In this document: positions 56,637-64,000 of the stretch, piece by piece | Layout of the letters: each line of letters starts with the position of its first letter | Numbering within the stretch: the stretch's first letter is position 1 | DNA from: Achromobacter spanius | GTDB lineage: Bacteria; Pseudomonadota; Gammaproteobacteria; Burkholderiales; Burkholderiaceae_B | Direction of reading: 5' to 3' | Length of the DNA stretch: 64,000 bases | Assembly (NCBI RefSeq): GCF_002812705.1 | Contig: NZ_CP025030.1 | Span: 4,154,001 to 4,218,000 of the forward strand | Program-made: the position numbers and the translations under genes | The notes under the pieces: model-generated | What the model was told of the DNA's origin: nothing | What the model saw: the letters and a program-made list of their open reading frames with translations, nothing else | The model's database searches: none

Positions 56637-58395
56637 AATCCTACCCCCCGTGGACGTCGCGATCATCGGTGGCGGCTGGACGGGTTCCATCATCGGCAAG
56701 GAGCTGGCTGCGGCCAAGCAGCGGGTGGTAGTGCTGGAACGCGGCCAGGCGCGTTGGCCCTCCCCTGATTTCCAGGGTCCCAACGTGCACGACGAACTGA
56801 AGTACGCCCGTCGCCACGAACTGCACCAGGACGCGGCCACCGAAACGTTCACGTTCCGCAACAGTACGGACCAGAAGGCCCTACCCATGCGCCGCTGGCA
56901 GTTTGCGTATCCGGGCACGCACCTGGGCGGCGCGGGCAACCACTGGTCGGGCGCGTACTACCGCTTCGACCCCACCGACTTTCGCATCCGCAGCCACTAC
57001 ACCGAGCGCTATGGCGCGAAGATCTTCGACAAGGAACTGAGCTGCCAGGACTGGCCGGTCAGCTATGACGAGCTGGAACCCTATTTCGACCGGTACGACT
57101 ACCTGATCGGGGCCTCCGGCCAGGCCGGCAATATCAAGGGGCAAAAGCAGGAAGGCGGCAACCCCTTTGAACCCTGGCGCTCGCGGCCCTATCCGAATCC
57201 GCCCATGAAGGTGCCCTACGCGCCCGCGCTATTTGGCGAGGCCGCGCGCAAACTGGGCTATCACCCCTATGTGCAGCCCTCGGCACTTTGTACCCGCCCC
57301 TATGTGAATTCCGAGGGCCTGCACATGAGCGCCTGTGTGTACTGCGGGTTCTGTTCCAACTTTGGCTGTGAGCATTTCGCCAAGGCCTCGCCGCAAGTCT
57401 GCATCTTGCCCGTGGCCATGAAGATGGAGAATTTTGAGATCCGCACGGGCGCGCACGTGCTGCGTGTGGAACTGACGCCGGACAAGAAGCGCGCGCGCGG
57501 CGTGACCTATGTGGACGCGGCGGGCGAAGAGGTTTTTCAACCGGCCGAGGTTGTGGTGCTGTGCGCCTTTGGCATCAACAACGTGCGCCTGCTGCTGCTC
57601 TCGGGCATCGGCAAGCCTTACGACCCCGCAACCGATACCGGTGTCGTGGGCCGCAACTACACCCACCAGACCACGTCGGGCGTGAACCTGTTTTTCGATG
57701 AGTCGATCAATATCAACCCGTTCATGGGCGCCGGCGCGGTCGCCGTGACCATGGACGATTTCAGCGCCGACAATTTCGACCACGGGCCACTGGGGTTTGT
57801 CGGCGGCGGCTATCTGCAGATCCAGGTGGTCAGCGGCGCGCCCATCGGCTTTCATCCCACGCCCAAAGGCACGCCCACCTGGGGCGCTGACTGGAAAAAA
57901 GCCGTCAAGCGTTACTACAACCATTCGGCGTCCATCACCATCACCGGGTCCGCTCAGCCCTGGCGCGGCGGCTACCTGAGCCTGGACCCCACCTACAAGG
58001 ACGCCTGGGGCCTGCCATTGCTGCGCATTACCTACGACTTTCCGGACAACGACATCCGCATGTCGGCGTTTCTTACCGACAAGGGCGACGAGATCGGCCG
58101 CGCCATGAAGGGCATCGTGCGCACCGAGCCCGGCCCGCGCAAACGGCCTTTTTCGGCAACGGCCTATCAGTCCACCCACCTGACCGGCGGCGCGGCCATG
58201 GGCGACAACCCCGACACCAGCGTCGTCAACCGTTACGGACAAAGTTGGGACGTGCCGAATGTGTTTGTGACGGGCGCGGCGTTGTTTCCGCAAAACTCGG
58301 GCTACAACCCGACAGGCACCGTGGGCGCCACCGCCTACTGGATCGTCGAAAAAATCAAGGCGGACTATCTGCGTTCGCCGGGACCGCTGGTGTGA
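56629..58395 (+). CDS. GMC family oxidoreductase, dehydrogenase flavin subunit
   Basis: This 588-residue FAD enzyme begins with the dinucleotide-binding motif VAIIGGGWTGSIIGKELAAA and ends with the GMC C-terminal pattern NPTGTVGATAYWIVEKI. It resembles the large subunit of membrane gluconate 2-, sorbitol and fructose dehydrogenases. A Cys-rich stretch (SACVYCGFCSNFGC, about residues 235-250) resembles the 3Fe-4S site reported for fructose dehydrogenase. It oxidises a sugar, sugar acid or alcohol in the periplasm and passes electrons to the cytochrome subunit encoded 2 bases downstream. The substrate is unknown. Confidence 0.92.
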   Translation: MAKILPPVDVAIIGGGWTGSIIGKELAAAKQRVVVLERGQARWPSPDFQGPNVHDELKYARRHELHQDAATETFTFRNSTDQKALPMRRWQFAYPGTHLGGAGNHWSGAYYRFDPTDFRIRSHYTERYGAKIFDKELSCQDWPVSYDELEPYFDRYDYLIGASGQAGNIKGQKQEGGNPFEPWRSRPYPNPPMKVPYAPALFGEAARKLGYHPYVQPSALCTRPYVNSEGLHMSACVYCGFCSNFGCEHFAKASPQVCILPVAMKMENFEIRTGAHVLRVELTPDKKRARGVTYVDAAGEEVFQPAEVVVLCAFGINNVRLLLLSGIGKPYDPATDTGVVGRNYTHQTTSGVNLFFDESININPFMGAGAVAVTMDDFSADNFDHGPLGFVGGGYLQIQVVSGAPIGFHPTPKGTPTWGADWKKAVKRYYNHSASITITGSAQPWRGGYLSLDPTYKDAWGLPLLRITYDFPDNDIRMSAFLTDKGDEIGRAMKGIVRTEPGPRKRPFSATAYQSTHLTGGAAMGDNPDTSVVNRYGQSWDVPNVFVTGAALFPQNSGYNPTGTVGATAYWIVEKIKADYLRSPGPLV

Positions 58396-58397
58396 TC

Positions 58398-59303
58398 ATG
58401 ATCGAACATCGCAAAGGCATATCCGTCGCCATCCTGCTGATCATGGCGCCGCCGTTGGTCACGTTGATCGCCACGGCGCACCAGATGATCGGCACCGGTG
58501 GCGACGGCCTGATCCGCGCCAGGGCCGTCACGGCATCGGCGCCACCCGCGACCGCGTCACCCGCTGCGCCAGCAGCAACTGGCCCGGCAGCGGCGCCCCA
58601 GGCCGCGGCGCCCACGTCCGCGCCACCACCGTCCGCGCCCCCCAAGCCCGCCACGCCCGTGCCCGGCCGCAGCGCGCAGGACTTCAGCGCGTCGCGTCCG
58701 GAATGGGAGAGCTTCCTGCGCGATGCCGACCCGCAAGCCGGCAAGCAGCTTGCCGCCAATGGCAAGCCCGCGGCGGGCGTGCAGGCCTGCGTGGCCTGTC
58801 ATGGACAAGCCGGAATCACGCCTACCGGCGGCATCTTTCCGAACCTGGCGGGCCTGAGCAGCGAGTACTTGGCCAAGCAACTGGCCGACTTCCGCAGCGG
58901 CACGCGAATCCAGCCACTGATGAATACGGTGGCGCGCGCGCTGACCGAGCAGGAAATCGGGCAGCTTGCGGCGTACTACGGCAGCCTGGCAGGCCCGCCG
59001 ATGCATGTGGGCGAATTCGGCGGCGAAGCGGCGCGCAAGCTGGATGTGCAAGGCGACGGCGCGCGTGCCCTGCCCGCCTGCGCGAATTGCCACGGCCTGC
59101 GCGGCATGGGTGAAGGCCCGTTGCTGCCGCGCCTGGCGGGGCAGTCGCGGGAATACTTCGTCGACCAGATGCATGCCTTTCGCAGCGGCTCGCGGCAGAA
59201 CGATGACGTCGGCGTCATGCGCGCGTTCGCGCAGCGCCTGACCGATAGCGAGATCCAGGCATTGGCGGCCTACTACGCGGGGCCGGCGCCCAAGCCGCAG
59301 TAA
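58398..59303 (+). CDS. Diheme cytochrome c subunit of the GMC dehydrogenase
   Basis: This 301-residue protein has an N-terminal membrane anchor (about 8-30), an Ala/Pro-rich linker (about 45-95) and two cytochrome c domains with heme sites CVACH (131-135) and CANCH (228-232). Conserved segments IFPNLAGLSSEYLAKQLADFRSGTR and LPRLAGQSREYFVDQMHAFRSGSR (each split in the alignment) show the two domains are duplicates. Known fructose and gluconate dehydrogenase cytochrome subunits carry three hemes, so this is a shorter form. It probably passes electrons to ubiquinone or to a terminal oxidase. Confidence 0.9.
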   Translation: MIEHRKGISVAILLIMAPPLVTLIATAHQMIGTGGDGLIRARAVTASAPPATASPAAPAATGPAAAPQAAAPTSAPPPSAPPKPATPVPGRSAQDFSASRPEWESFLRDADPQAGKQLAANGKPAAGVQACVACHGQAGITPTGGIFPNLAGLSSEYLAKQLADFRSGTRIQPLMNTVARALTEQEIGQLAAYYGSLAGPPMHVGEFGGEAARKLDVQGDGARALPACANCHGLRGMGEGPLLPRLAGQSREYFVDQMHAFRSGSRQNDDVGVMRAFAQRLTDSEIQALAAYYAGPAPKPQ

Positions 59304-59309
59304 GCGGCA

Positions 59310-60410
59310 TCACTTGCCAGGGCTGAGCAAGTCCGACAACGCGTCGCCCAGTTCCTTGACCGCGCCGGTCACGCCTTGGGCGGCGCCTTCCGCGCCCACG
59401 CCGATCGCGCGGCCAAAGCCCTGCGCCACTTGCGCGGCGAAACCGCGCGTGACCGAGAACTTGGGGTTGTCCAGGCTGCCGCGCAACGCGAACTCGAATC
59501 GCAGCGCGCCGGTCTTGTCCTTCATGGCGGCCAGCACCGCCTTGCGGGGCAGCGAAAACACCGAACCGTCGCCGCTGAATTTCAGCCCACGCAGCGCCAC
59601 AACGCCCGATGCCCGCAGATCCTGCTTGGCGATGGCGGTGCTCATGTCCAGGTCCATCGCGCCGCCCGTCAGCGTGCCGGCGCCGTTTTCCGCCAGATAC
59701 GGCGCCGCGTGGCGGATATCCATATTGCGCACCGCGACCTTCATTTCTGAATCGGTGCCGCCGATGTCCACCCAGCCCTGGGCCCGAACCGTTGATTCGC
59801 CATTGCGGTTGTCTTCCACGTCGCCGGCGAATTCAATGTTGCTGCGCACGCTATCGCCCGGAATCATCACGGGGCTCAGCCGCGCCCGCACGTTCTTGAA
59901 AGGGATACGGTGCGCGGGCGTGGCCACGGCGGCGTCAACAAAGTCCAGCCGCCCGTCGCGCAGCACCAGTTGCGCGATTTCTATCGGCATGCGGCCGCGC
60001 GTGCGCCCCTCGCCCGATTGCAGCGCCGTCTTCAAGGCGGGCGCAATCTGCATATCCCCGTTGTCGGTTCGCACGACGGCAAAGTCAAAGCCCTCGACGG
60101 TGACGGTGTTGAACACCGCTTCATGCCGCAGGAAGCCGGACCACTTGGGCTCCAGCACGATCCGCTTGGCGCGCGCCTCGGCCTGACCCGACGCGCCTGG
60201 TACCACGACCTCGGTCAACACCACCTGCCGGAACCCGACCTGTACGTCGCCCACCTGGCTGCGCGGCCCCAGCAGGCTTGATACGCGCTGTTCGACGATA
60301 CGGACGGCGGCAAATGCAAGAATCGCCGCCAGCGCCATCAGCATCAGCAGCACCGCCAGGGTGGACCCCAGGGCGGAGCGCTGGCGCGATGCGGGGGCAA
60401 GCGAGTTCAT
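59310..60410 (-). CDS. AsmA-like / DUF748 envelope protein
   Basis: This 366-residue protein has an N-terminal membrane anchor (about 15-38) and a long beta-rich region with LFGPRSQVGDVQVGF-like sequence, VTVEGFDFAVVRTDNGDMQIA, LVLRDGRLDFVDAAV and LTGGAMDLDMSTAI, typical of the repeating beta-groove of the AsmA/DUF748 superfamily. Members bridge the envelope and may carry phospholipids. The C-terminus is Gly/Ala-rich (AIGVGAEGAAQGVTGAVKEL). It converges with the GMC dehydrogenase operon; its partner gene, if any, is not adjacent. Confidence 0.85.
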   Translation of the reverse strand: MNSLAPASRQRSALGSTLAVLLMLMALAAILAFAAVRIVEQRVSSLLGPRSQVGDVQVGFRQVVLTEVVVPGASGQAEARAKRIVLEPKWSGFLRHEAVFNTVTVEGFDFAVVRTDNGDMQIAPALKTALQSGEGRTRGRMPIEIAQLVLRDGRLDFVDAAVATPAHRIPFKNVRARLSPVMIPGDSVRSNIEFAGDVEDNRNGESTVRAQGWVDIGGTDSEMKVAVRNMDIRHAAPYLAENGAGTLTGGAMDLDMSTAIAKQDLRASGVVALRGLKFSGDGSVFSLPRKAVLAAMKDKTGALRFEFALRGSLDNPKFSVTRGFAAQVAQGFGRAIGVGAEGAAQGVTGAVKELGDALSDLLSPGK

Positions 60411-60540
60411 GAGCAATCCTGGATAGAGCCAACGGGAGCGCATGACCAATGTGCATGGTCAACGCGCATGGTCGAAGATACGGCGCCATATTTCAATGGC
60501 CGAAAAGGATGATGGCAGCAAACCGGGGCCCCAAGCAAAT

Positions 60541-60578
60541 GGCCCCGGCCGCACCTGTCAGAGGGCGAGGCCGGGGCC
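60541..60578 (-). terminator. Strong stem-loop downstream of the Gln-rich protein gene
   Basis: GGCCCCGGCC (60541-60550) and GGCCGGGGCC (60569-60578) form a perfect 10-bp stem with an 18-base loop. Read on the minus strand it is followed by ATTTGCTTG. It lies about 50 bases past the stop of the Gln-rich gene. Confidence 0.65.
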
Positions 60579-60626
60579 GTCGGGATACGCGCTGCCGGAA
60601 TGCGGTCTCAAGGCGCGATCAAGGCG

Positions 60627-60818
60627 CTAGCGTTGCGTCTTGTTTTGCTGGCCGGGGTTCTGGCCCTGCTGGCCTTGACCCTTGTCGATCTGCTGGCCGG
60701 GCTGCCCGGACTGCTGACCGGGTTGTTGGCCCGATTGCTGGTTGCGGTCCTTGGGGTTTTCCTGGGCCTGTTGTTTTTGCGGCTGCTTTTGCTGGTCGGG
60801 CTGGTTCTGATTGGACAT
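60627..60818 (-). CDS. Small glutamine-rich hydrophilic protein, 63 residues
   Basis: This frame encodes a 63-residue protein of which about 25 residues are glutamine, the rest mostly Gly, Pro, Asn, Lys and Ser, with no hydrophobic segment. It has a good GGAGA site 8-9 bases before the ATG and a strong stem-loop after the stop, which support expression. The opposite strand reads as a hydrophobic frame, which I take as the shadow. No family is recognised. It is intrinsically disordered, perhaps a stress-type hydrophilin. Confidence 0.7.
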   Translation of the reverse strand: MSNQNQPDQQKQPQKQQAQENPKDRNQQSGQQPGQQSGQPGQQIDKGQGQQGQNPGQQNKTQR

Positions 60819-60958
60819 TACAAGTCTCCTAGAGGGCGGAACAACTCCGCTGGACTTGCTGTCGCAACTGACGTGCCCAAACGCTTTGCGCGTGGGCTTA
60901 CGTGCGTGAGTCGGACGGGGACGCGACGATTCCGGTAAGAATTACCGCTTCTGCCCGG

Positions 60959-61864
60959 CTACTGCGTGGTCACACGCACGGGCGGGCCGGGCTCGGCATC
61001 GGCGCCGTCGAACGCCTCGATCCAGGACGACGCATAGGTAGCGGAGGCCGCCAGCGGCGCGATCCCGTCGCGTTGCGTGCGCAGCCGCAACATCAGCTCG
61101 TCCAGCGTCATGGGTCGGCCCAAGGCGAAGCCCTGGCCATAGCGGCAGCCCGCTGCCCGCAAGGCGGGGATGTCGGCCACGTTCTCGACCCCCTCGGCCA
61201 CCACCCGCCAACCCATGCGGGTGGCCAGCTCGGCGGCGCTGCGCAGCACTTCGAACGCCACGGCGCTGCGCCGCATGCGCGTCACGAAATACTGATCGAT
61301 CTTGACTTCGGAAAGCGGAATGGCCGACAGCAGCTTCAATGAGGCGTGCCCGGTGCCGAAATCGTCCAGGCTGACCTCGCAGCCCGCGTCCTCAAGCTTC
61401 ATGAGCGACGCGCGCAATACGTCAAGGTCCTTGATGGGCTGGTCTTCGGTAAGTTCGACGCGCACCAGCGAGGCCGGCAGTTCCGCCGCGCGGATACGGT
61501 CAAGCAGGAAGGCGACCGAGCGGTCGTCGGCAAGCGTCGTGGCGGGTGCGTTGATCGCGATCGGCACCGCGACGCCCATTCGGCGCATGGTCAGCAGCAC
61601 ATCGATCACGCGCAGGCAAACGCGTTCGAACAGTTGCTTGTCCATACCCATGCGATTGACGGCAGGAATGAATTCGGCAGGCATGACCAGCCCAAGCCGG
61701 GGATGCTGCCATCGCGCCAGCGCCTCGGCCGACACGATTTTTCCCGTGAGCAAATCCATTTGGGGCTGCAACAACACGCGCAACCCATCTTTTCCTGCAA
61801 TCATGGCGGCGATTTCATCATCGCTGACCACCGAGCTGGTTGAAGCCTCGTGATTCGGCGTCAT
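60959..61864 (-). CDS. EAL domain cyclic di-GMP phosphodiesterase
   Basis: This 301-residue protein has one EAL domain and no GGDEF, REC or membrane segment. Catalytic residues look intact: EAL (47-49 in SAEALARW), the asparagine in IAINAPATTL, the ELTE motif, DDFGTGHASL, the lysine in EVKIDQYF and the glutamate of AEGVEN, ending with GQGFALGRPM. The first motif is LLQPQ instead of YQPI. It should hydrolyse cyclic di-GMP in the cytoplasm, opposing cyclases such as the dCache-GGDEF protein at 35.5 kb. GAGGAG precedes the ATG at 61864. It is divergent from the FUSC gene. Confidence 0.92.
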   Translation of the reverse strand: MTPNHEASTSSVVSDDEIAAMIAGKDGLRVLLQPQMDLLTGKIVSAEALARWQHPRLGLVMPAEFIPAVNRMGMDKQLFERVCLRVIDVLLTMRRMGVAVPIAINAPATTLADDRSVAFLLDRIRAAELPASLVRVELTEDQPIKDLDVLRASLMKLEDAGCEVSLDDFGTGHASLKLLSAIPLSEVKIDQYFVTRMRRSAVAFEVLRSAAELATRMGWRVVAEGVENVADIPALRAAGCRYGQGFALGRPMTLDELMLRLRTQRDGIAPLAASATYASSWIEAFDGADAEPGPPVRVTTQ

Positions 61865-62156
61865 GTCAACGCTCCTCGCATGTCCCTGGATAAGGCCTGC
61901 GCTGTCCGGGCGCAGATAGGGACACATTGGGACATGAGTTCACTCTTGGCTTGCCGCTATTGCGCCGCCGACATAACCGGTGACGCCATCGCATGTGTTT
62001 TTTTATGCCATTTCGCGCAATTGTTCCAGGCAAATTTGCGTGATTCCGTGCGTGGATTCACATTAATGTAACCAGCCGTATTCGCCAACCGCCTTGTCGA
62101 CATGCTAGGGTTTGCGTCCTGCGCATTCCCCGCCTGACTTCTGCCGGTTTCCCAGC
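61865..62156. promoter_or_regulatory. Divergent control region of the EAL and FUSC genes
   Basis: This gap is locally AT-rich and has no gene that I can support. GGGACA occurs twice near 61919-61935 (GGGACACATTGGGACATG). A putative extended promoter such as TTTTTTATGCC lies at about 62000. Assignments are not firm. Confidence 0.45.
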
Positions 62157-64000
62157 GTGACAAAACTGCTTTCCCTCTGGCGCGCCTCGCTGCGCAACGT
62201 GCTGTGGCTGGACGCCCTGCAAGCCGCCGCGATCAGCGCGGCGCCCGTCATCCTGGCCGTGCTGGTTCACGAGCCGCGCCTGGGCTGGACCGCCATCGCC
62301 GCCTTCTGGGCCTGCTTCGGCGACCCCGGCGGGCCGCTGCGCCAACGCGCGGGCTCCATGCTGGCGCTGGGACTGATCGGCGCCCTCTTCTGTTTCCTGG
62401 CCAGCGCCAGCGCCAGCCACCTCTGGCTGCTGCTGCCGCTGACCTTCGCCTGCTGCACCTTCGGCGGACTGCTGCGGGTGCTGGGGCCCGCCGCCGCCAT
62501 TGTCGGCACGCTGCTGTCAGCAGGCTTCGTGGTGGCGGCGGAATTGCCCGCGCCCACACTGGCCGAGAGCCTGTCCTACACCCTGTTCTTTCTGGCGGGT
62601 GCGGTCTGGGCCATGTTGATGACGGCGCTGGTCTGGCGCAGGCGCCCCTGGAAAGACGCCACCCATGCCGTGGCGCACTGCTATCGCGGCCTGGCGGACT
62701 TTGCCGATGCCTTGGCGCGCATGTATTCGGGCCTGACGGTTGCGGGCGTGACCCCTGCCGGCGGGCCGCAGGCCTGGACGGCGGTCACCAAACCCCAACG
62801 CAGCGCACAGAGAGCCGCCCTGGAAGCGGCCCGCGTGCGTATCCGCGAAGTGCAGGACACCCGCCCGTCGCGCCGCGCACGGGCGCATCAATTGACGTAT
62901 TTGCTGGACAGCGCCGAAGACAGTTTCATTGCGCTGGTCGCCGCGGCCGACCTGTTGGAATCCAACGCGCCACGCTGGCTGGGCCGCAGCGCGGGCGCGC
63001 ATCTGTCGCATGCGCTGCACCGCTACGCCAGCGTCTGCAACGCCATTGCCAGCACCTCGGACGTCAGCGACGCCAAGCAGGCGCAATGCCTGCGGGAACG
63101 GCTGGCGCACTTCAGCGCCGGCCTGCACGACCTGCGCGGCGGCGCCATGGCGTATGCGCCTGATCTGGCCTCGGTGGTGCCGGTGCTGGACCGCATGCTG
63201 CAAACGGCCCAATCGGTCATGCAAGCCATGTTCGACCAGGGCGACGCGCCGGCAACCCCGGTTCAGGTCCCCAGTCTGGCAAGCCGCGCGCGTCAGGCCG
63301 CCCGCACCCTGCGCCAGAATCTGGGCGTGGAATCGGATGCCTTCCGCCATGCCTTGCGCGTGGGCGTGGGCGCCACCATCGCCGTGGCGTTGTCCAAGAC
63401 CTTCGCCGTCAATCACGGCTACTGGATGTCGCTGACCCTGGTCTTCATCCTGCAACCCTACTTCGCCACCACCTGGCAGCGCACGCTGGAAAGGGTGATC
63501 GGCAGCGTGGCGGGCGCCATTGGCGCGTCCTTGCTGGGGCTGTTGCTGAGCACGCCGCTGTCCGTGGCCTTGGCGGTGCTGCCCATCGCGCTGGGGACCT
63601 TCGCCGCCCGCACCATCCATTACGCGTTGTTCACGTTCTTCCTGACCTCGCAGTTCGTGCTGGTCAGCCACATCCAGCAACCCGATATCTACGAACCGAT
63701 GCTGGCCGCCCTACGCGCCTTCAACAGCGTGCTGGGCGGCATTCTGGCTCTGTTGGTGGGGTTTCTGGTGTGGCCGGAAAAAGAACCGCGCCAATTGGCC
63801 GACGCCTTGACCCGCGCGCTGGAACGGCACGCCGCCTATGCCCTGGCGTTGATTCGGTTGAAGAGCAATGCCAACGCGAATTCCGCCCCCGTCGACATTG
63901 TTGGCCTGCGCCGCCTGGCCTGCCTGTCGGCCGACAACGCCGAAGCATCCTTGCAGCGGCTGCAACAAAACCCCGTGCACCGTGACCGCAAGGTCGACAC
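62157..64000 (+). CDS. FUSC family (YccS/aromatic exporter-like) membrane protein (partial, C-terminus outside window)
   Basis: This protein runs past the right edge; about 614 codons are present. It starts at a GTG (62157; VTKLLSLWRASLRNVLWLDALQ, split here). Two blocks of about five to six membrane helices (about 20-145 and 400-535) flank a soluble central region, the layout of FUSC/YccS proteins. The second block has FRHALRVGVGATIAVALS and the NHGYWMSLTLVFILQPYFATTW family signature (split here). Some members export aromatic acids or fusaric acid. No membrane fusion protein gene is visible within the window. Confidence 0.9.
   Translation, partial: MTKLLSLWRASLRNVLWLDALQAAAISAAPVILAVLVHEPRLGWTAIAAFWACFGDPGGPLRQRAGSMLALGLIGALFCFLASASASHLWLLLPLTFACCTFGGLLRVLGPAAAIVGTLLSAGFVVAAELPAPTLAESLSYTLFFLAGAVWAMLMTALVWRRRPWKDATHAVAHCYRGLADFADALARMYSGLTVAGVTPAGGPQAWTAVTKPQRSAQRAALEAARVRIREVQDTRPSRRARAHQLTYLLDSAEDSFIALVAAADLLESNAPRWLGRSAGAHLSHALHRYASVCNAIASTSDVSDAKQAQCLRERLAHFSAGLHDLRGGAMAYAPDLASVVPVLDRMLQTAQSVMQAMFDQGDAPATPVQVPSLASRARQAARTLRQNLGVESDAFRHALRVGVGATIAVALSKTFAVNHGYWMSLTLVFILQPYFATTWQRTLERVIGSVAGAIGASLLGLLLSTPLSVALAVLPIALGTFAARTIHYALFTFFLTSQFVLVSHIQQPDIYEPMLAALRAFNSVLGGILALLVGFLVWPEKEPRQLADALTRALERHAAYALALIRLKSNANANSAPVDIVGLRRLACLSADNAEASLQRLQQNPVHRDRKVD

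Noticed and set aside
1-64000. tRNA, rRNA or complete insertion sequences.
   Set aside because: I saw no tRNA-like TPsiC/anticodon arrangement, rRNA segment or transposase in either strand by eye; a covariance-model scan would be needed to exclude small RNA genes.

Overview
This is a GC-rich chromosomal window with short intergenic gaps and GGAG-type ribosome binding sites. It encodes a beta-proteobacterial trimeric porin, a caa3-type oxidase with a fused subunit I-III, a KfrA-like protein and many MocR, MarR, TetR and GntR regulators. The mix suggests a betaproteobacterium of the Alcaligenaceae (Achromobacter/Bordetella type). That placement is inferred from gene content and protein style, not from a database search. 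I see no rRNA, tRNA, CRISPR array or complete insertion sequence.

Layout. 1-2.3 kb: a catabolic pair (ornithine cyclodeaminase-like, cut by the window edge, and a fumarylacetoacetate hydrolase-family protein) divergent from a GntR/FCD regulator, with three phased palindromes between them. 2.4-3.7 kb: a DUF421 membrane protein and a DUF4142 secreted protein. 3.7-9.2 kb: a caa3-like terminal oxidase divergent from two more c-type cytochromes. 9.3-12.0 kb: ApaH, a small DUF1488-like protein, a UdgX-type uracil-DNA glycosylase and a BON-domain protein. 12.2-12.6 kb: two copies of a 181-182 bp palindromic repeat. 12.6-18.4 kb: the complete 'ligase-associated DNA damage response' cassette (exonuclease, ATP-dependent ligase, Lhr-type helicase, PdeM phosphoesterase). 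18.7-24.6 kb: ku and ligD (bacterial NHEJ), translationally coupled to an acyl-CoA dehydrogenase-like protein, a SAM methyltransferase and a family-2 glycosyltransferase.

24.9-34.1 kb: an APC transporter, an exported methyltransferase, an Rrf2 regulator, a HipBA toxin-antitoxin pair, an LD-carypeptidase-family (S66) lipoprotein, a pseudouridine synthase-like protein with an altered active site, an AI-2E family permease, and a KfrA-like protein divergent from a tyrosine recombinase. 34.3-39.3 kb: the recombinase, a membrane diguanylate cyclase, a porin preceded by an 11-bp phased repeat array, and a spermidine synthase-like protein. 39.7-47.5 kb: small proteins, TetR and MarR regulators with visible duplicated operators, two MFS exporters, a SelT/W/H-like protein, a crotonase without catalytic glutamates, a chromate transporter and an AhpD-like protein. 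47.6-55.7 kb: a MocR regulator, a GNAT/azoreductase pair, a Cys-rich secreted protein, a formylglycine-generating enzyme with an exported HAD phosphatase, and a TerC/CBS membrane protein. 55.8-59.3 kb: a three-subunit membrane GMC dehydrogenase. 59.3-64 kb: an AsmA/DUF748-like protein, a Gln-rich small protein, an EAL phosphodiesterase, and a FUSC-family protein cut by the window edge.

The strongest theme is DNA repair. Two independent ATP-dependent-ligase systems and a UdgX lie within about 14 kb, and the NHEJ genes share an operon with lipid/glycan-type enzymes that have no known role in end joining. A second theme is that many regulators sit beside readable duplicated palindromes, giving testable operator assignments.
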